A stretch of 64,000 nt of DNA from NCBI GenBank assembly GCA_037893245.1, contig JBAIAA010000597.1:310001-374000 (forward strand). The letters are read 5' to 3'. The position numbers and the translations under genes are program-made. Below are positions 1-9,499 of the stretch, piece after piece. The first letter of the stretch is position 1; each line of letters begins with the position of its first letter. This DNA is from Crossaster papposus (taxonomy: Eukaryota; Echinodermata; Asteroidea; Velatida; Solasteridae). The notes under the pieces were generated by a model that saw nothing but the letters and a program-made list of their open reading frames with translations, did not search any database and had not been told where the DNA came from.

Positions 1-387
1 AGCGAGGGTTTTATACCCTCCCTGGAATGCCAGCTAACGGATTAAAATGCCCTTGTGGTTTATGTGTGGATTAAACACGGATTAACCCATTCAAATGCAA
101 AATCATTGGGGAGTGTGCACCACAGGTGGAATTCCACCTGGGTGCAAGCTGGGATTGGTATTTAACAAATAATTTTTACAACTGCCCTATGAAGAAAAGT
201 TTTCTAGCAGCTATGAGTCAGATGGGGAAGAGAAGGAATCGGCAGTAACCGAAGAATAGACAATTCTTTGTCAATCAATATTGCACTCTGTCCTCACTGA
301 TGTGGACTTGTTTTAGTATCGTGGGTATGTCCTCTTCCGTAGCAGTTGCAGCTTCCTAGGATTTCCTTGAAGTAGTTATGCAGATTG
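1..387. other. Intergenic DNA, no gene seen
   Basis: AT-rich sequence with no recognisable coding region. The only structure I see is the perfect 18-bp palindrome at 123-140 and a short hairpin near the left edge (GAGGG at 4-8 paired with CCCTC a few bases on). Confidence 0.6.
123..140. repeat. Perfect 18-bp palindrome with paired E-boxes
   Basis: CAGGTGGAATTCCACCTG is its own reverse complement. It contains CAGGTG and CACCTG (E-box type CANNTG) around a central GAATTC. Just outside, GCACC (117-121) and GGTGC (141-145) extend the symmetry with one unpaired base. It may be a chance palindrome or the centre of a decayed inverted-repeat element; function is unknown. Confidence 0.6.
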
Positions 388-612
388 GTGCACAAATATA
401 AAATTGTTTACACACAGTCATTGTGTCATGAGAAAGGTATTTGGCTATAGGGCCATCGCAGATTTGACCTTTGAAAAAATATAGGGAGAATAACATGAAA
501 TGCCAGCCATTTTGAAAATTGATTCTTATTCTACCTATAGATATTTTGTTAAAGGACAATATCTTTCTCATACTGTGATTGTGTGCCAAATTTTATGCTT
601 TTATCATCAAGT
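388..612 (-). mobile_element. Palindromic MITE-like element, copy 1
   Basis: The reverse complement of this stretch resembles 21885-22084 along most of its length, including the central segment around AAAATGGCT and the flanking GGTAGAATAA/CCTATAT motifs. Each copy is itself roughly palindromic: here the left arm (ATAAAATTG...TCATGAGAAAGGTATTTGG) pairs with the right arm (GATATTGTC...TTTATGC region) with mismatches. It has no coding capacity, so it looks like a non-autonomous foldback or MITE family. Ends are approximate and no target duplication was identified. The orientation assigned is relative to copy 2, taken as plus. Confidence 0.55.
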
Positions 613-1170
613 GAACAATGTTTTTAACCAATTTGCCTGACAAGTGGGTGTTCCATGTCTGGTAGTTTTGTGTGTGTAGTATCAATACACGACATGAAGC
701 AAGTTAATGAGCAATCCTTTTTCGCAAATGTTGGTTTCATAATTTTAACAGAATATAACAGCAACCTCGGTTGTCCAGGAAAGCATTTTAAATTTGAAAA
801 TACATTTTCAATAAAAACATTAAAGGGTTGTCAATCAGTTGATGCATTTAAAAGTAGATAGTTCTACAAAATACATTCCTGCCAAACAAAGTTGGGAAAA
901 CAACTTAAATTAATGTGTTTTTGTGTGTTTTGTCAATTTAATCAATTTTAAATCGCCCTTGCGCACGAAAGGCAACGTACCATTTCTATGTGCATTTGTA
1001 ATTGTAGGCTAATAGGCATATTTAAATTGGGAAGATAGCATTCGCAAGGACTTCAAGTTGACAATTGAAACTCCTAACCATGCATGACATGGCCAAAAAC
1101 AATTCATGAATTATTTTCTGTTCTTTTTGGTTTATGTTTTAATGAAAACCACTAAAACAATTTACATATA
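613..1170. other. Intergenic DNA, nothing recognised
   Basis: AT-rich sequence. Short open frames exist but have no family motif or coding-like composition. I see no repeat or RNA gene. Confidence 0.5.
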
Positions 1171-1698
1171 CAGGGTGAACCCACTGACCTCTACACATGG
1201 ACAGATCATCATTGTTTCACACTTGAAGTCGGCGTGAACTGGAAGTGCAACATGGCGGACCCACGACATCACTCTGTGAGCCAATGAAATGTCCAGGTGT
1301 AAGGTTCAGTGGGTACGGTACGTATGACGTAATGTTTATAAATAAAAAATGTATAGAGTAAATCCACTGACCTCTACACCTGGACATTTCATTGGCTCAC
1401 ATAAGTGACGTCTTTGGTCCGCCATGTTGCACTTCCAGTTCGCGCCGACTTCAAGCGTTAGCACAGCAGAATGTAAACAATGGTCCGTCGAGGTGTAGAG
1501 GTCAGTGGGTGAACCTAAAAAAACGAAACCCACCGGAAAATGGCCATAATTCCGAAAGTATACATTTTATGGAAAAACTGAAATCAATATCAGAAAGAAG
1601 GAGCTAGAAGCTTTCTTCTGACACCTACATCGCAGGCCTATGGTCACTGGTAACTGAGTACCATCGTCTTGAAAACCATAGGCAGATTTCAGAAATGT
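1171..1698 (+). repeat. Left terminal inverted repeat of the mariner-like element (interrupted)
   Basis: Bases 1171-1181 and 1516-1698 together match the reverse complement of the right repeat with a few mismatches. The interruption at 1182-1507 is a MITE insertion, and the bases GGTGAACC just after it (1508-1515) duplicate 1174-1181. A 194-bp repeat is long for Tc1/mariner elements, whose repeats are often under 50 bp. Confidence 0.8.
1182..1507. mobile_element. Paired inverted MITEs, hAT-like 8-bp target duplication
   Basis: The insert begins CACTGACCTCTACAC and ends with the inverse of it, and is flanked by the 8-bp direct repeat GGTGAACC (1174-1181 and 1508-1515). Inside are two copies of one short element in opposite orientation, 1182-1312 and 1365-1507, each bounded by the same inverted ends and sharing the segment GAAGTCGGCG.GAACTGGAAG. 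About 50 unrelated AT-rich bases separate them. An 8-bp duplication with ends starting CA and finishing TG is what hAT transposons make; there is no coding sequence, so this is a non-autonomous derivative. Assignment to hAT is inference from the ends only. Confidence 0.7.
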
Positions 1699-2025
1699 CC
1701 AAATCAGTCTGTGGTGGGGAACGTCAGGGAACGTCTTCGAGAACTCTTTGCACACCTTGTGATTGCCTTGAATCATGAAGTGGAGTGGCCACCACGATCC
1801 CCTGACCTTACTCCATGTGACTTTTTCCTTTGGGGAAACCTTAAGAATAAGGCCTACGCTAGTCCCCCACGGGACCTTGTGGAATTACGGGAGAGGATTC
1901 AGCAAGAAGTTGACATTTTACGACAAGATCCGGGGATGGTGTGGAGAGCGGTGCAGTATATGCAAAGACGATGTGAAATTTGCGTTGAGAGAGGTGGCGG
2001 CCATGTTGAAGGAATCGAACCTTAA
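1699..2025 (+). pseudogene. Mariner-like transposase, C-terminal fragment
   Basis: About 108 codons are open to a stop at 2023-2025. The residues include WPPRSPDLTPCDFFLWG, the signature around the third catalytic acidic residue of IS630/Tc1/mariner transposases (here Asp, as in mariner rather than the Glu of Tc1), followed by a PPRDLVELRERIQQEVD helix and a C-terminal RRCE.CVERGGGHVEG motif seen in this transposase group. The helix-turn-helix DNA-binding region and the first two catalytic aspartates are absent: coding sequence begins directly where the left inverted repeat stops. The methionine at 1669 lies inside the inverted repeat and is probably not a real start. The fragment cannot be catalytic by itself. 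Confidence 0.85.
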
Positions 2026-2081
2026 GGACTGAGAAAGATGCTTATGAAAGCCAAATAAGTGTTTTCATTTTTATTGTTTCA

Positions 2082-2087
2082 AATAAA
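2082..2087 (+). promoter_or_regulatory. Poly(A) signal AATAAA after the transposase fragment
   Basis: A canonical AATAAA hexamer lies about 60 bases past the transposase stop and before the right inverted repeat, where a transcript of the intact element would be expected to end. This is inference from position. Confidence 0.45.
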
Positions 2088-2348
2088 CAGGTTATAACAA
2101 AGGGAATTATGTTCTTGTTCTTTTCAAGGCGACCTTATTAATACACGAAGATAACAACCCGCACATCTATTTGTACATTTCTGAAATCTGCCTATGGTTT
2201 TCAAGACAATGGTACTCAGTTACCAGTGACCGTAGGCCTGCGATGTAGGTGTCAGAAGAAAGCTTGTAGCTTCTACTTTCTGATATTGATTTCAGTTTTT
2301 CCATGAAATATATACTTTCGGAATTATGGCCATTTTCCGGTGGGTTTG

Positions 2349-2566
2349 CAGGCCCGTACGCAGGGGGGGGGGGGGGGGGGGTGCGACGGGTGCGTACGCA
2401 CCCCCCCCCCCCCCCCCCCCTCCCCAAATTACCAAAAGGTCCACATTTTTCGGGGTATTTCGATGTAGAAATAACGGTACTGGCACACGAAAAAATTTGG
2501 TCCCATTGTTGGTCCCATCAAGTACAAATTCGCACCCACCCATACAAAATCCTGCGTACGGGCCTG
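2349..2566. mobile_element. Non-autonomous element with CAGGCCCGTACGCAGG inverted ends
   Basis: Perfect 16-bp inverted ends: CAGGCCCGTACGCAGG at the left and CCTGCGTACGGGCCTG at the right. A 5-bp repeat, GTTTG, flanks it (2344-2348 and 2567-2571). The left side carries a G run and, after GTGCGACGGGTGCGTACGCAC, a C run, so the left third can fold on itself. No coding sequence. I recall similar GGCCCGTACGCAGG ends as common in animal DNA transposons, but I cannot name the superfamily with confidence; the 5-bp duplication would argue against a standard 8-bp hAT. Confidence 0.75.
2363..2421. repeat. Poly-G and poly-C runs facing each other
   Basis: A long G tract and a long C tract flank a GC-rich core. 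Run lengths in such tracts are unreliable in assemblies. Open frames across this stretch encode only poly-Gly/Pro and are not genes. Confidence 0.8.
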
Positions 2567-2784
2567 GTTTGGTTTTTTTAGGTTCACCCTGTATAGGAAA
2601 CAATTACAAAATAAGTTCCTGTTTATAAAAGTATAGAGCCTGTAAAATAGGACAACCTCCCTTTTGTATGGCTCACCCTCCCAAATTTACCACCACCCCA
2701 TTATATATTTGCTAAAACCCTGTTTGTTACTACCCTATACATGAAAATAATATCACCCATCCAAACTTTTGGCCACACAGTCCC

Positions 2785-2883
2785 GTGTACATGTACATGT
2801 GTATGCCTACATAAATTATACTTTACACAGATGTATGTACATGTACACTGTGCATTGTACTGTACTGTACATGTACATGTATA
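2785..2883. repeat. ACATGTAC-rich palindromic low-complexity tract
   Basis: Several overlapping copies of GTACATGTACATGT and TGTACTGTAC occur within 100 bases. The unit is self-complementary. Such tracts are frequent in some marine deuterostome genomes, which weakly supports the proposed host group. Confidence 0.6.
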
Positions 2884-3025
2884 TTTTACATTATACTCGG
2901 ACTCATTAACGACCAAAGAGACAATTCTTGAGTTTATGGCCACAGCCTGAGATAACGTTTTATTCATCCGGATACCAGATTATGGGCATACCGGTAAATT
3001 ATTAGTAAAGTTATTTTAATAAAAT

Positions 3026-3092
3026 GGGCAACACCAGGCCCGACCAGAAATGGGGCAACAACAGGCTCCTGGGCAACACCAGGCCCGACCAG
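3026..3092 (+). repeat. Short direct repeat, 22 bp, two copies 45 bp apart
   Basis: An identical 22-bp segment (GGGCAACACC followed by AGGCCCGACCAG) occurs at 3026-3047 and 3071-3092. A partial third (GGGCAATACCA) follows. A minor local tandem duplication. Confidence 0.75.
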
Positions 3093-3508
3093 TATGGGCA
3101 ATACCACATGCCCAAAGCTACATGTACATGAGCCAAATTCACTTAAAATGCTGTATAATTCACAGTTTACATGTGGATTAACACACGATAGCTTCCCACC
3201 GGTATTACGTTCAGTCGGGAAAACATAGCCTCGGGATACTTTCGAGCGCTATGGCAACCAATTCAATTTGCATAATAAATAGACCTAAACCTGAAGTGAT
3301 TTTAAATGCCCCCAAATATGAGAACTTGGATTACTGGCTGTCTGCATCCGCAAAAATTGCCACCCGAGCACCCCAATGGGGATGAGCAATGTACATGTAC
3401 ATTGAACTTTAACCCGCAGACATTCCAAAAGGAAACCATTATATAGCTTCATGACACCTGCGAGCACTATATTGGAAAATTGCATTATGCTGTGTGGTTA
3501 AAATGAAT

Positions 3509-3531
3509 GGGGGGGGGGGGGGGGGGGGGGG
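3509..3531 (+). repeat. Poly-G tract, about 23 bases
   Basis: An uninterrupted run of G. The true length is uncertain in any sequencing technology. Confidence 0.85.
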
Positions 3532-3821
3532 TGGTGATGGGTGACAATTTTGGGATGAACGAAAGTGTGTCTGTGCACAAAGGATGGCTGTGACAGAGTG
3601 ACTGTATTTTGTCAGCCAGCCGAACGCCCAGAGACCCGACGCGCGCCCGGAGAATCTCATTGGTTAAAAGTTTAACCAGCGCAATTAGCATATCAGTGAC
3701 CTTTCACATTTTGCATAATTATCCCTTATAAGGCAACTACCTTACCGGGCCTGTAATCATTTACGCCCACAACACCAGACGGTCAAAAGTTCGATGACCG
3801 GGAGATTTTGGTCTTGCTGAT

Positions 3822-5610
3822 ATGAAAAAGGTGTTTAAAATCACTAATACTTTGCTGAACAAAAATAAGACTAAACAATCTCTGCCTGTGTGTGATTCAA
3901 ATGAGCACCTGTCCAACAAATTTGCTGACTTCTTTGACAACAAAATTGTCAAGATTCGTAACGATCTCGATAATAACACTGATATTGCAGACTCCAATCC
4001 AATTGATAACGAGTCTGAAACTGTTCCTGCTATAACTATTCTGAATAACTTTGAACCAGTTGATGAAAATGAGATTTGCAAAATTATCTCCCGATCGCCA
4101 AACAAGTCTTGTTCTTTGGACGTCTTGCCAACATGGTTGGTCAAGCAATGCATCAACATCATTGTACCAAAGCTGACTTATATCGTTAACTTGTCTTTAT
4201 CAACTGGTGTATTTCCGGATGTTCTAAAGCAGGCAATCATCAAACCCACCCTCAAGAAACCATCTTTGTATATTAATCAATTGAAAAACTACAGACCAGT
4301 TTCTAATATACCTATGTGGTCTAAAATCATTGAAAAAGTCATCGCTTCACGTCTAAATGATCACCTTGCTGACAATCATCTGAATGAGACTTTCCAGTCT
4401 GCTTATCGCGTCCATCATAGTACAGAGACAGCTTTGCTTAAAGTTAAGAATGACATTATGTGTGCTTTGGATCAAAGGAGAGCTGTGTTCGTTGTACTCC
4501 TTGACCTTAGTGCAGCTTTTGACACTGTTGATTATCAGATTTTCTTAAATCGTCTTTCGGACACTTTTTGCATCAAGGATACGGCCCTCATATCTCCAAG
4601 GTCGACGAAATCGTGTCGTAGTCTCTGGATCGTATTCTTGTGTACATACTATGGATTACGGACTACCCCAAGGTTCGGTCATTGGACCTATGGGGTTTTC
4701 ACTTTACACTCATCCTGTTGGCAAAGTTATTCGTCGGCACAATGTCAATTACCACATGTATGCCGATGATACACAATTGTATGTTGACTTCAATCCAACC
4801 GTGCCAGGTGAAAAAGAAAAAGCCTTGGATATACTAACGTCATGCACAGATGACATCATAGTCTGGATGCACACAAACAAATTGAAACTGAATGCTGAGA
4901 AAACCGAGTTCTTTGTTGCTGCCTCTAAGAACAACTTGTCACATGTTAAAGATTGTTCTCTTAACATTGGAAATTCTACGGTAACCCCCTCAACTAATAT
5001 TCGGAATTTGGGTGTCATGTTTGACCCTGTCATGTCAATGTCATCTCAAGTTAATTCAGTATGTAGCTCTACTAACTTCCATCTGCGCAACATTGCAAGG
5101 ATTCGAAAATACATTGATCATGATACTTGTCACCATGTGGTTCGCTGTCTTGTCACTTCTCGTCTGGACTATTGTAACTCCCTGTTATCTGGAATCACCA
5201 AAGCACATCTTAAATGCCTCACCAGTATCCAATACAGAGCTGCCAAACTTGTTCTCACTGTTAACTGTTGGAGAGCTCATGGATCCCCCTTACTTGCTAA
5301 ACTACACTGGCTACCCATGGAGAAACGCATCCAGTTCAAAACTCTTCTATATGTTTTCAAATGTTTGAAGGACATTGCCCCACCTTATCTCTCTGATATG
5401 TTTCATCTTCACCAAAGCAATCGTCAAGGACTCCGTTCTTCTTCCGATAGAACTCGGCTTAACACTCACAACTCAAGTTTATCTTATGGCAAACACGCCT
5501 TCTCACACTCTGCTGCTGAACTTTGGAACAGTCTCCCAATTAGTGTCCGTGACTCTACTTGTGTTGTTACATTTAAGAGTAAACTTAAAACTTATCTTTT
5601 TCCTAAATAG
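3822..5610 (+). pseudogene. LINE ORF2 reverse transcriptase, broken
   Basis: The reading starts in the linker after the missing endonuclease (KITNTLLNKN, FADFFDNKIVKIRNDL) and proceeds through RT motifs LKNYRPVSNIP, QSAYRVHHSTETALL, the first catalytic box FVVLLDLSAAFDTVD, then GLPQGSVIGP and the catalytic MYADDTQLY box, followed by the thumb (KTEFFVAASK, LNIGNSTVTPSTNIRNLGV) and a C-terminal region ending at 5610. The frame changes at about 4595 between the LSDTFCIKDTAL segment and RRNRVVVSG, and roughly ten residues expected there (the SWF-type motif) are missing, so there is a small deletion plus frameshift. Both catalytic boxes survive but lie in different frames. It would have nicked and copied into chromosomal DNA by target-primed reverse transcription when whole. 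Confidence 0.88.
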
Positions 5611-5662
5611 TAGAATTTAAGTTTTGTTCTAGTTTGTTTTAATTTATCCTTTCTTTTGTTAT

Positions 5663-5690
5663 GCGCTTTGATCATGTTTTGGAAAAGCGC
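5663..5690 (+). other. LINE 3'-UTR hairpin
   Basis: GCGCTTT (5663-5669) pairs with AAAGCGC (5684-5690) over a 14-base loop, about 50 bases after the ORF2 stop. CR1/L2-group elements carry a hairpin here that their reverse transcriptase is thought to recognise. Confidence 0.6.
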
Positions 5691-5820
5691 AGTATTAATG
5701 CCTGTTATTATTAAACTGTTTGCAAGATTGATTTATACTGACGGCCTGGTGGCTACATGTCGGGATAGAGGGCTGTCGCTGAGTATAAGGCCTTTTACCC
5801 TGCAAGGGTAAAAGGAATTA

Positions 5821-5984
5821 TATTCCACAGAGACTGTCCCGTTGACTTGCACGTCATCCTCATACAGTTCATGATGGTACTTTTTTGTACACAGCATTGC
5901 ATTTTGTTAATGTTGTGTACACTGTACAAATTACCATCACGGAATGTATGCCGTGCAAGTCAATGGGAAAGTCTCTGTGGAATA
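5821..5984. mobile_element. Hairpin MITE with TA target duplication
   Basis: Bases 5823-5982 form a nearly full-length inverted repeat: TTCCACAGAGACTGTCCC and TTGACTTGCACG at the left pair with CGTGCAAGTCAATGGGAAA and GTCTCTGTGGAA at the right, and the pairing continues inward through GTACACA/TGTGTAC. TA lies on each side (5821-5822 and 5983-5984). Length about 160 bp, no coding sequence. This fits a Tc1/mariner-mobilised foldback MITE. Confidence 0.75.
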
Positions 5985-6254
5985 GTCAAGAAATTAGTCT
6001 GAAAATACACTTTATTGTATACAATTCAATCCGATGTAAAGGGTACTGATGTACATGTATAGTGATTTTATTAATGAGATTTTCTGTTGAAATATCCCAA
6101 TGGTTAAAAACTTTTTGTACTCGATCGGGCGGGTAGGACCACAAAATCAAAACGAAACAGCATGCATAACTGTCATGTAATGGCTGTCAAGTACTACTAA
6201 AGTCAGTAGGCGTTTCCTTCAAGTTTTATGAACCACAACTTTATATCCAGCAAG
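5985..6254. other. Intergenic DNA, nothing recognised
   Basis: About 270 AT-rich bases between the hairpin MITE and the BEL element. No gene, RNA or repeat identified. It is the left half of the original insertion site of the BEL element. Confidence 0.5.
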
Positions 6255-6259
6255 GCCCT
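6255..6259 (+). repeat. Target-site duplication, left (GCCCT)
   Basis: The same five bases follow the other end of the BEL element at 14274-14278. A 5-bp duplication is the usual footprint of BEL/Pao integrases. Confidence 0.85.
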
Positions 6260-7443
6260 TGTGATGAAATCGGAAAAAAAGGTCTAACACGTTGCTGCAA
6301 TGAAACTGCACATGAAACTGTACTCCACTGTTGTGCTTCTACTTTATTTGGTTACAGCAGTAGGTAGTGTAGTCAAATGTAGTTGTAATTATTCAACAAC
6401 TGTGTGTGATTTCCTGAAAGCAAAAATAAAAAGGGAAAACACTGTCAAAAATCTGGAATTCCATGAACAACTCAGGCAAACCGGATAAACAATTAGTTCT
6501 CCAAATATCAGCAGTTAAACTCAACTTAAGTCAGACAGCCTATAACCTGCAATTCCTTGTTACAATCAAACAGTGTATAATCCTTAATGAAGAACAAGCT
6601 CCTAAATTACATGTGAACTAATTCCTAATTGTGCCGAATAAAAATTAAGATAAATAAAACAACTCTGACTGAGCGTGCGTATTACTTCTTAAACACATTC
6701 TTAATTATCTTAACTTCTTAACTTCCACTACACTATCCCCTAATCTGAGACTGTTAATGCCAATAATATATGCTCAATAAGACCAAAACTACATCAAGCG
6801 ACTTATAAACAAGACTACGACTGGGCGGATCACCAAAACCTTCACTGAAAATATCACTCCGCGTGTACGCCTGTGAGAGTATACATTCCTCCATGGTGAC
6901 ACATGAACGGACATAACACAACGTGGCTGGACCGCATGACAAAATAGTGCGTAACCCTGACCTCTACGATCTATAACAAGAAAATGACGAGGGAAAAAAC
7001 ACAGAAGCAGTACAGCCCTAAATAACAAAAACTAATGCAGACTATCTAGAAAAATGTAGCTTAAGAAAACTAAATCTGGAGTGAGTTTACCGAGTGCACA
7101 GCACCGAAACTCCTTGCTTCGCTACAAAATACATTTGTCCACGTGAGCACCTCATTGAACGACAAAAATATCATCATAAAGCTAACTATACGGCTTCTCT
7201 ATAACAGATATCCTAACTACAGGATTCAGGGAGCAATCCAGATCAATACAAAGCAAATTTCACATACCTTGGCTATAGGAAGGCCAATAAAAAAGGCGAT
7301 CTTTGACGTAAAACTTTGCAGGGAAAAACAACTCTAGAAACTCGTGTAAAAAATGTGTAGACTTCGCTCAAGTCTGAAGACAGAACCACCACCAAAGGCG
7401 CTCTCACTTGAGGTAAACTACAAAGACATATCATGATATGACA
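6260..7443 (-). repeat. BEL/Pao 3' LTR
   Basis: 1184 bases, more than 99% identical to 13091-14273. A polypurine tract lies immediately next to it on the internal side. Confidence 0.92.
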
Positions 7444-7455
7444 TCCCATCCCCCT
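7444..7455 (-). promoter_or_regulatory. BEL/Pao polypurine tract
   Basis: On the minus strand AGGGGGATGGGA abuts the 3' LTR exactly. In LTR elements this purine run primes plus-strand DNA synthesis. Seen in sequence; role inferred from family and position. Confidence 0.75.
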
Positions 7456-7656
7456 AAACGTGACGGAATGTCACAAACTAACTAGCTAAGGCAAAGCTAA
7501 CAAACGAACACAAAAAACTGGAATGAAAACTACTGCCAAGTTCGAAGTTGAAGTCTGATTCTGAAGGCCCCCAAAAGGTATCCAAACAGTCCAAAGGCCG
7601 CTTCGATGCTCTTAAACTTCAATAAAGCTTGCGTCGCTTCAAAACATGAACTTAAA

Positions 7657-8760
7657 CTAAATGTCAGTTCGTTCAGACTTCTTCATCAGAAGAATAAGCT
7701 TCGTCACAGGTCTCTTAGCGATGGTGCCACAGGCGAACTTGACGTCAACAACTCTGACAAGGTCGTCCTTTCCTGGGTAAGTATTCACAACCTCAGCCAT
7801 CTTCCAGGAACCGCGTCTTTTGTCTTCGCTGATGACGAGAACAATGTCTCCCTCCTGTACGCAGTCTGTCGATTGCTGCCACTTCTGGCGTGGTGAGAGC
7901 TTGTGGATGCATTCCATCCAGCGTTTCCAGAAACCATCTACCATCGTGTTACAAAGCTCTCTGCGTTTTCGCAAATTTCCCTTGTAATCCTCGCATGGGA
8001 CTTCGGGGCTTGGCAAATCTCCTCTTCCAATCAGGAAGTGATTTGGCGTCAGGGGTGGATGGTCTAGTGGTGAAGTTGACTTGGCGGTTAGAGGTCGACC
8101 GTTGATAAGAGCGGATATCTGACAGAAAACAGTTTCCCACTCGACAAATGTCAGACGATCTGCCTTCACCAGGTGTCTCATCCCTTTCTTGACCTCTTGC
8201 ACCATGCGTTCAACAGCTCCCTGGTGATGGGGTCCTCCTGGAGGGCCGAACTTCCACTGAACGTTGTAGCGCAGACAATGTTCCCTCAGTTGAGTCTGGT
8301 CCAACTTCAAGTTCAACTCATTAATGGTGTTGTCAGCTCCTCTGAAGCAGGTAGCATTGTCACTGACCAATAAAGATGGTGCTCCCCTGATACTTATGAA
8401 TCGTTCCAAGGCCTGCAGGAACGCTGAGGTTGACAGGTCTTGTACGCATGTTAGATGCAGAGCTCTGGTTACTGCGCATGTAAAGACGGCGCAGTAGCCT
8501 TTGGTAGTAGTGTTGCGAGTCATCTTCACGCTTACTGGTCCAAGGTAGTCCACCAATGTCGTTTTGAACGGGGGCGAGCAAGGACTGGCTCTAAAATCTG
8601 GCAAGTCAGCCATCTTCTGCTGGATTGGCTTTCTCCTGTGTCTTCTACACGTGATGCACTCGTGCACGACATGCTTTGAGATGCGGATGTCCCCGACGAT
8701 CCAGTACTTCTTCCTAACCTCAGTTGCTGTTCTCAGGTGGCCCCCATGCAGGGTGTGTGT
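7657..8760 (-). other. BEL/Pao integrase region (approximate span)
   Basis: Part of the retroelement fossil. It reads through an H2C2 zinc-binding module (HGGHLRTATEVRKKYW... CITCRR), an integrase core with conserved acidic residues (LVDYLGPV, VSDNATCF, GAVERMVQEVKKG), and a C-terminal DUF5641-type segment (GDIVLVISEDKRRGSWKMAE). These enzymes insert the cDNA copy into chromosomes. The gene lies downstream of the reverse transcriptase, as usual for BEL/Pao. Confidence 0.88.
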
Positions 8761-9499
8761 GTGTCTGTCTCGTACAAGCAACAGGCTAATGTGGCTCCGT
8801 TTAGGCAGAAGATATGGATGTCGGATATCGTATGACAGCGGTGCCTGGCTCAGGCGTCCACCAACACGGTAAACTTGGTCATCTTTGTCAAAGAATGGAT
8901 CAAGCTTCGAGATATTGGGATCCTGGAAGTTAATGTCTTTCTGTGCTTGTCTAATCCAGTAAATCTCAGCTTCCCTAACTAGCTTTGAAGAAGGCCACTG
9001 AGAAATCTGCTGGGTCAGCTGCTTAAGCCACTGCTTCTTTGGGATCTCCTTCAAGGAGAGTACTCTAGCAGTGACCATCTTTAGCCTGGACCAACTGGAG
9101 AACGTAGTAGGGTGGACAATCGGAGTAGGGTTCACGGCAGCGTTAACTTTGAGTGCTAGTGTTTTAGCATTCCGGACGTGGAACTTCTTCTGCTCTCCAT
9201 CTTTAGGGTCCACTGGGATATTTGATGGTGTCTTGGGCCAGGACGCAGGGGGCAGCTTCAAGTATTCAGGCCCATCAATGACCCGCCTCATGTCAGCAGC
9301 AGTTCCTCCCCTAGAAACCAGGTCGATGACGTTCTGGTCAGACGGAACGTATGCGACGTCCTTGATGGGGTCAAACTCTGTTGTAATCTCACCCACACGA
9401 TATGCAACATAGGAGCGGAAAGATTTGGACTGTCCTCTTAGCCAGCTTATGGCAGTCATGCTGTCCGTCCATATCTTTGAGTAGGCTATGTCGAAACGT

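Larger units (their letters stand above)
1171..2591 (+). mobile_element. Mariner-like (IS630/Tc1/mariner) DNA transposon, internally deleted, with two nested insertions
   Basis: The ends are CAGGGTGAACC (1171-1181) and GGTTCACCCTG (2581-2591), flanked on both sides by TATA, which fits the TA target duplication of Tc1/mariner elements. With the two nested insertions removed, the inverted repeats are equal in length: 11 + 183 bases on the left (1171-1181 plus 1516-1698) and 174 + 20 on the right (2175-2348 plus 2572-2591), 194 each. Between them lies only the C-terminal part of a transposase, so the element has lost its N-terminal half and could move only with help. The left repeat was invaded by a pair of inverted MITEs and the right repeat by a CAGGCCCGTACGCAGG-ended element. 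Confidence 0.85.
2175..2591 (-). repeat. Right terminal inverted repeat of the mariner-like element (interrupted)
   Basis: Bases 2175-2348 and 2572-2591 pair with the left repeat. The interruption is a separate element at 2349-2566. The sequence just after it, GTTTG, duplicates the five bases just before it. Confidence 0.8.
2592..3799. other. Low-complexity intergenic DNA
   Basis: No gene recognised. It contains ACATGTAC-rich DNA (2785-2883), a 22-bp repeat in two copies (3026-3092) and a G tract (3509-3531). Open frames here are short and not conserved-looking. Confidence 0.55.
3800..5714 (+). mobile_element. CR1/L2-group LINE, 5'-truncated
   Basis: The element keeps the reverse-transcriptase part of a non-LTR retrotransposon ORF2, a short 3' UTR with a GCGCTTT/AAAGCGC hairpin and an ATTATTA tail in place of a poly(A), all typical of the CR1/L2/Crack/Daphne group. 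The upstream apurinic endonuclease domain and any ORF1 are missing, as expected from aborted reverse transcription. The 5' edge is somewhere near 3800 and was not located by a target duplication. Confidence 0.85.

Noticed and set aside
1336-1776. Short ORFs of 65-71 codons around the nested MITEs
   Set aside because: They run through MITE and inverted-repeat DNA and have no family motif.
2167-2628. Gly- and Pro-rich ORFs on both strands
   Set aside because: They are produced by the poly-G and poly-C runs and the inverted repeats of the mariner-like element.
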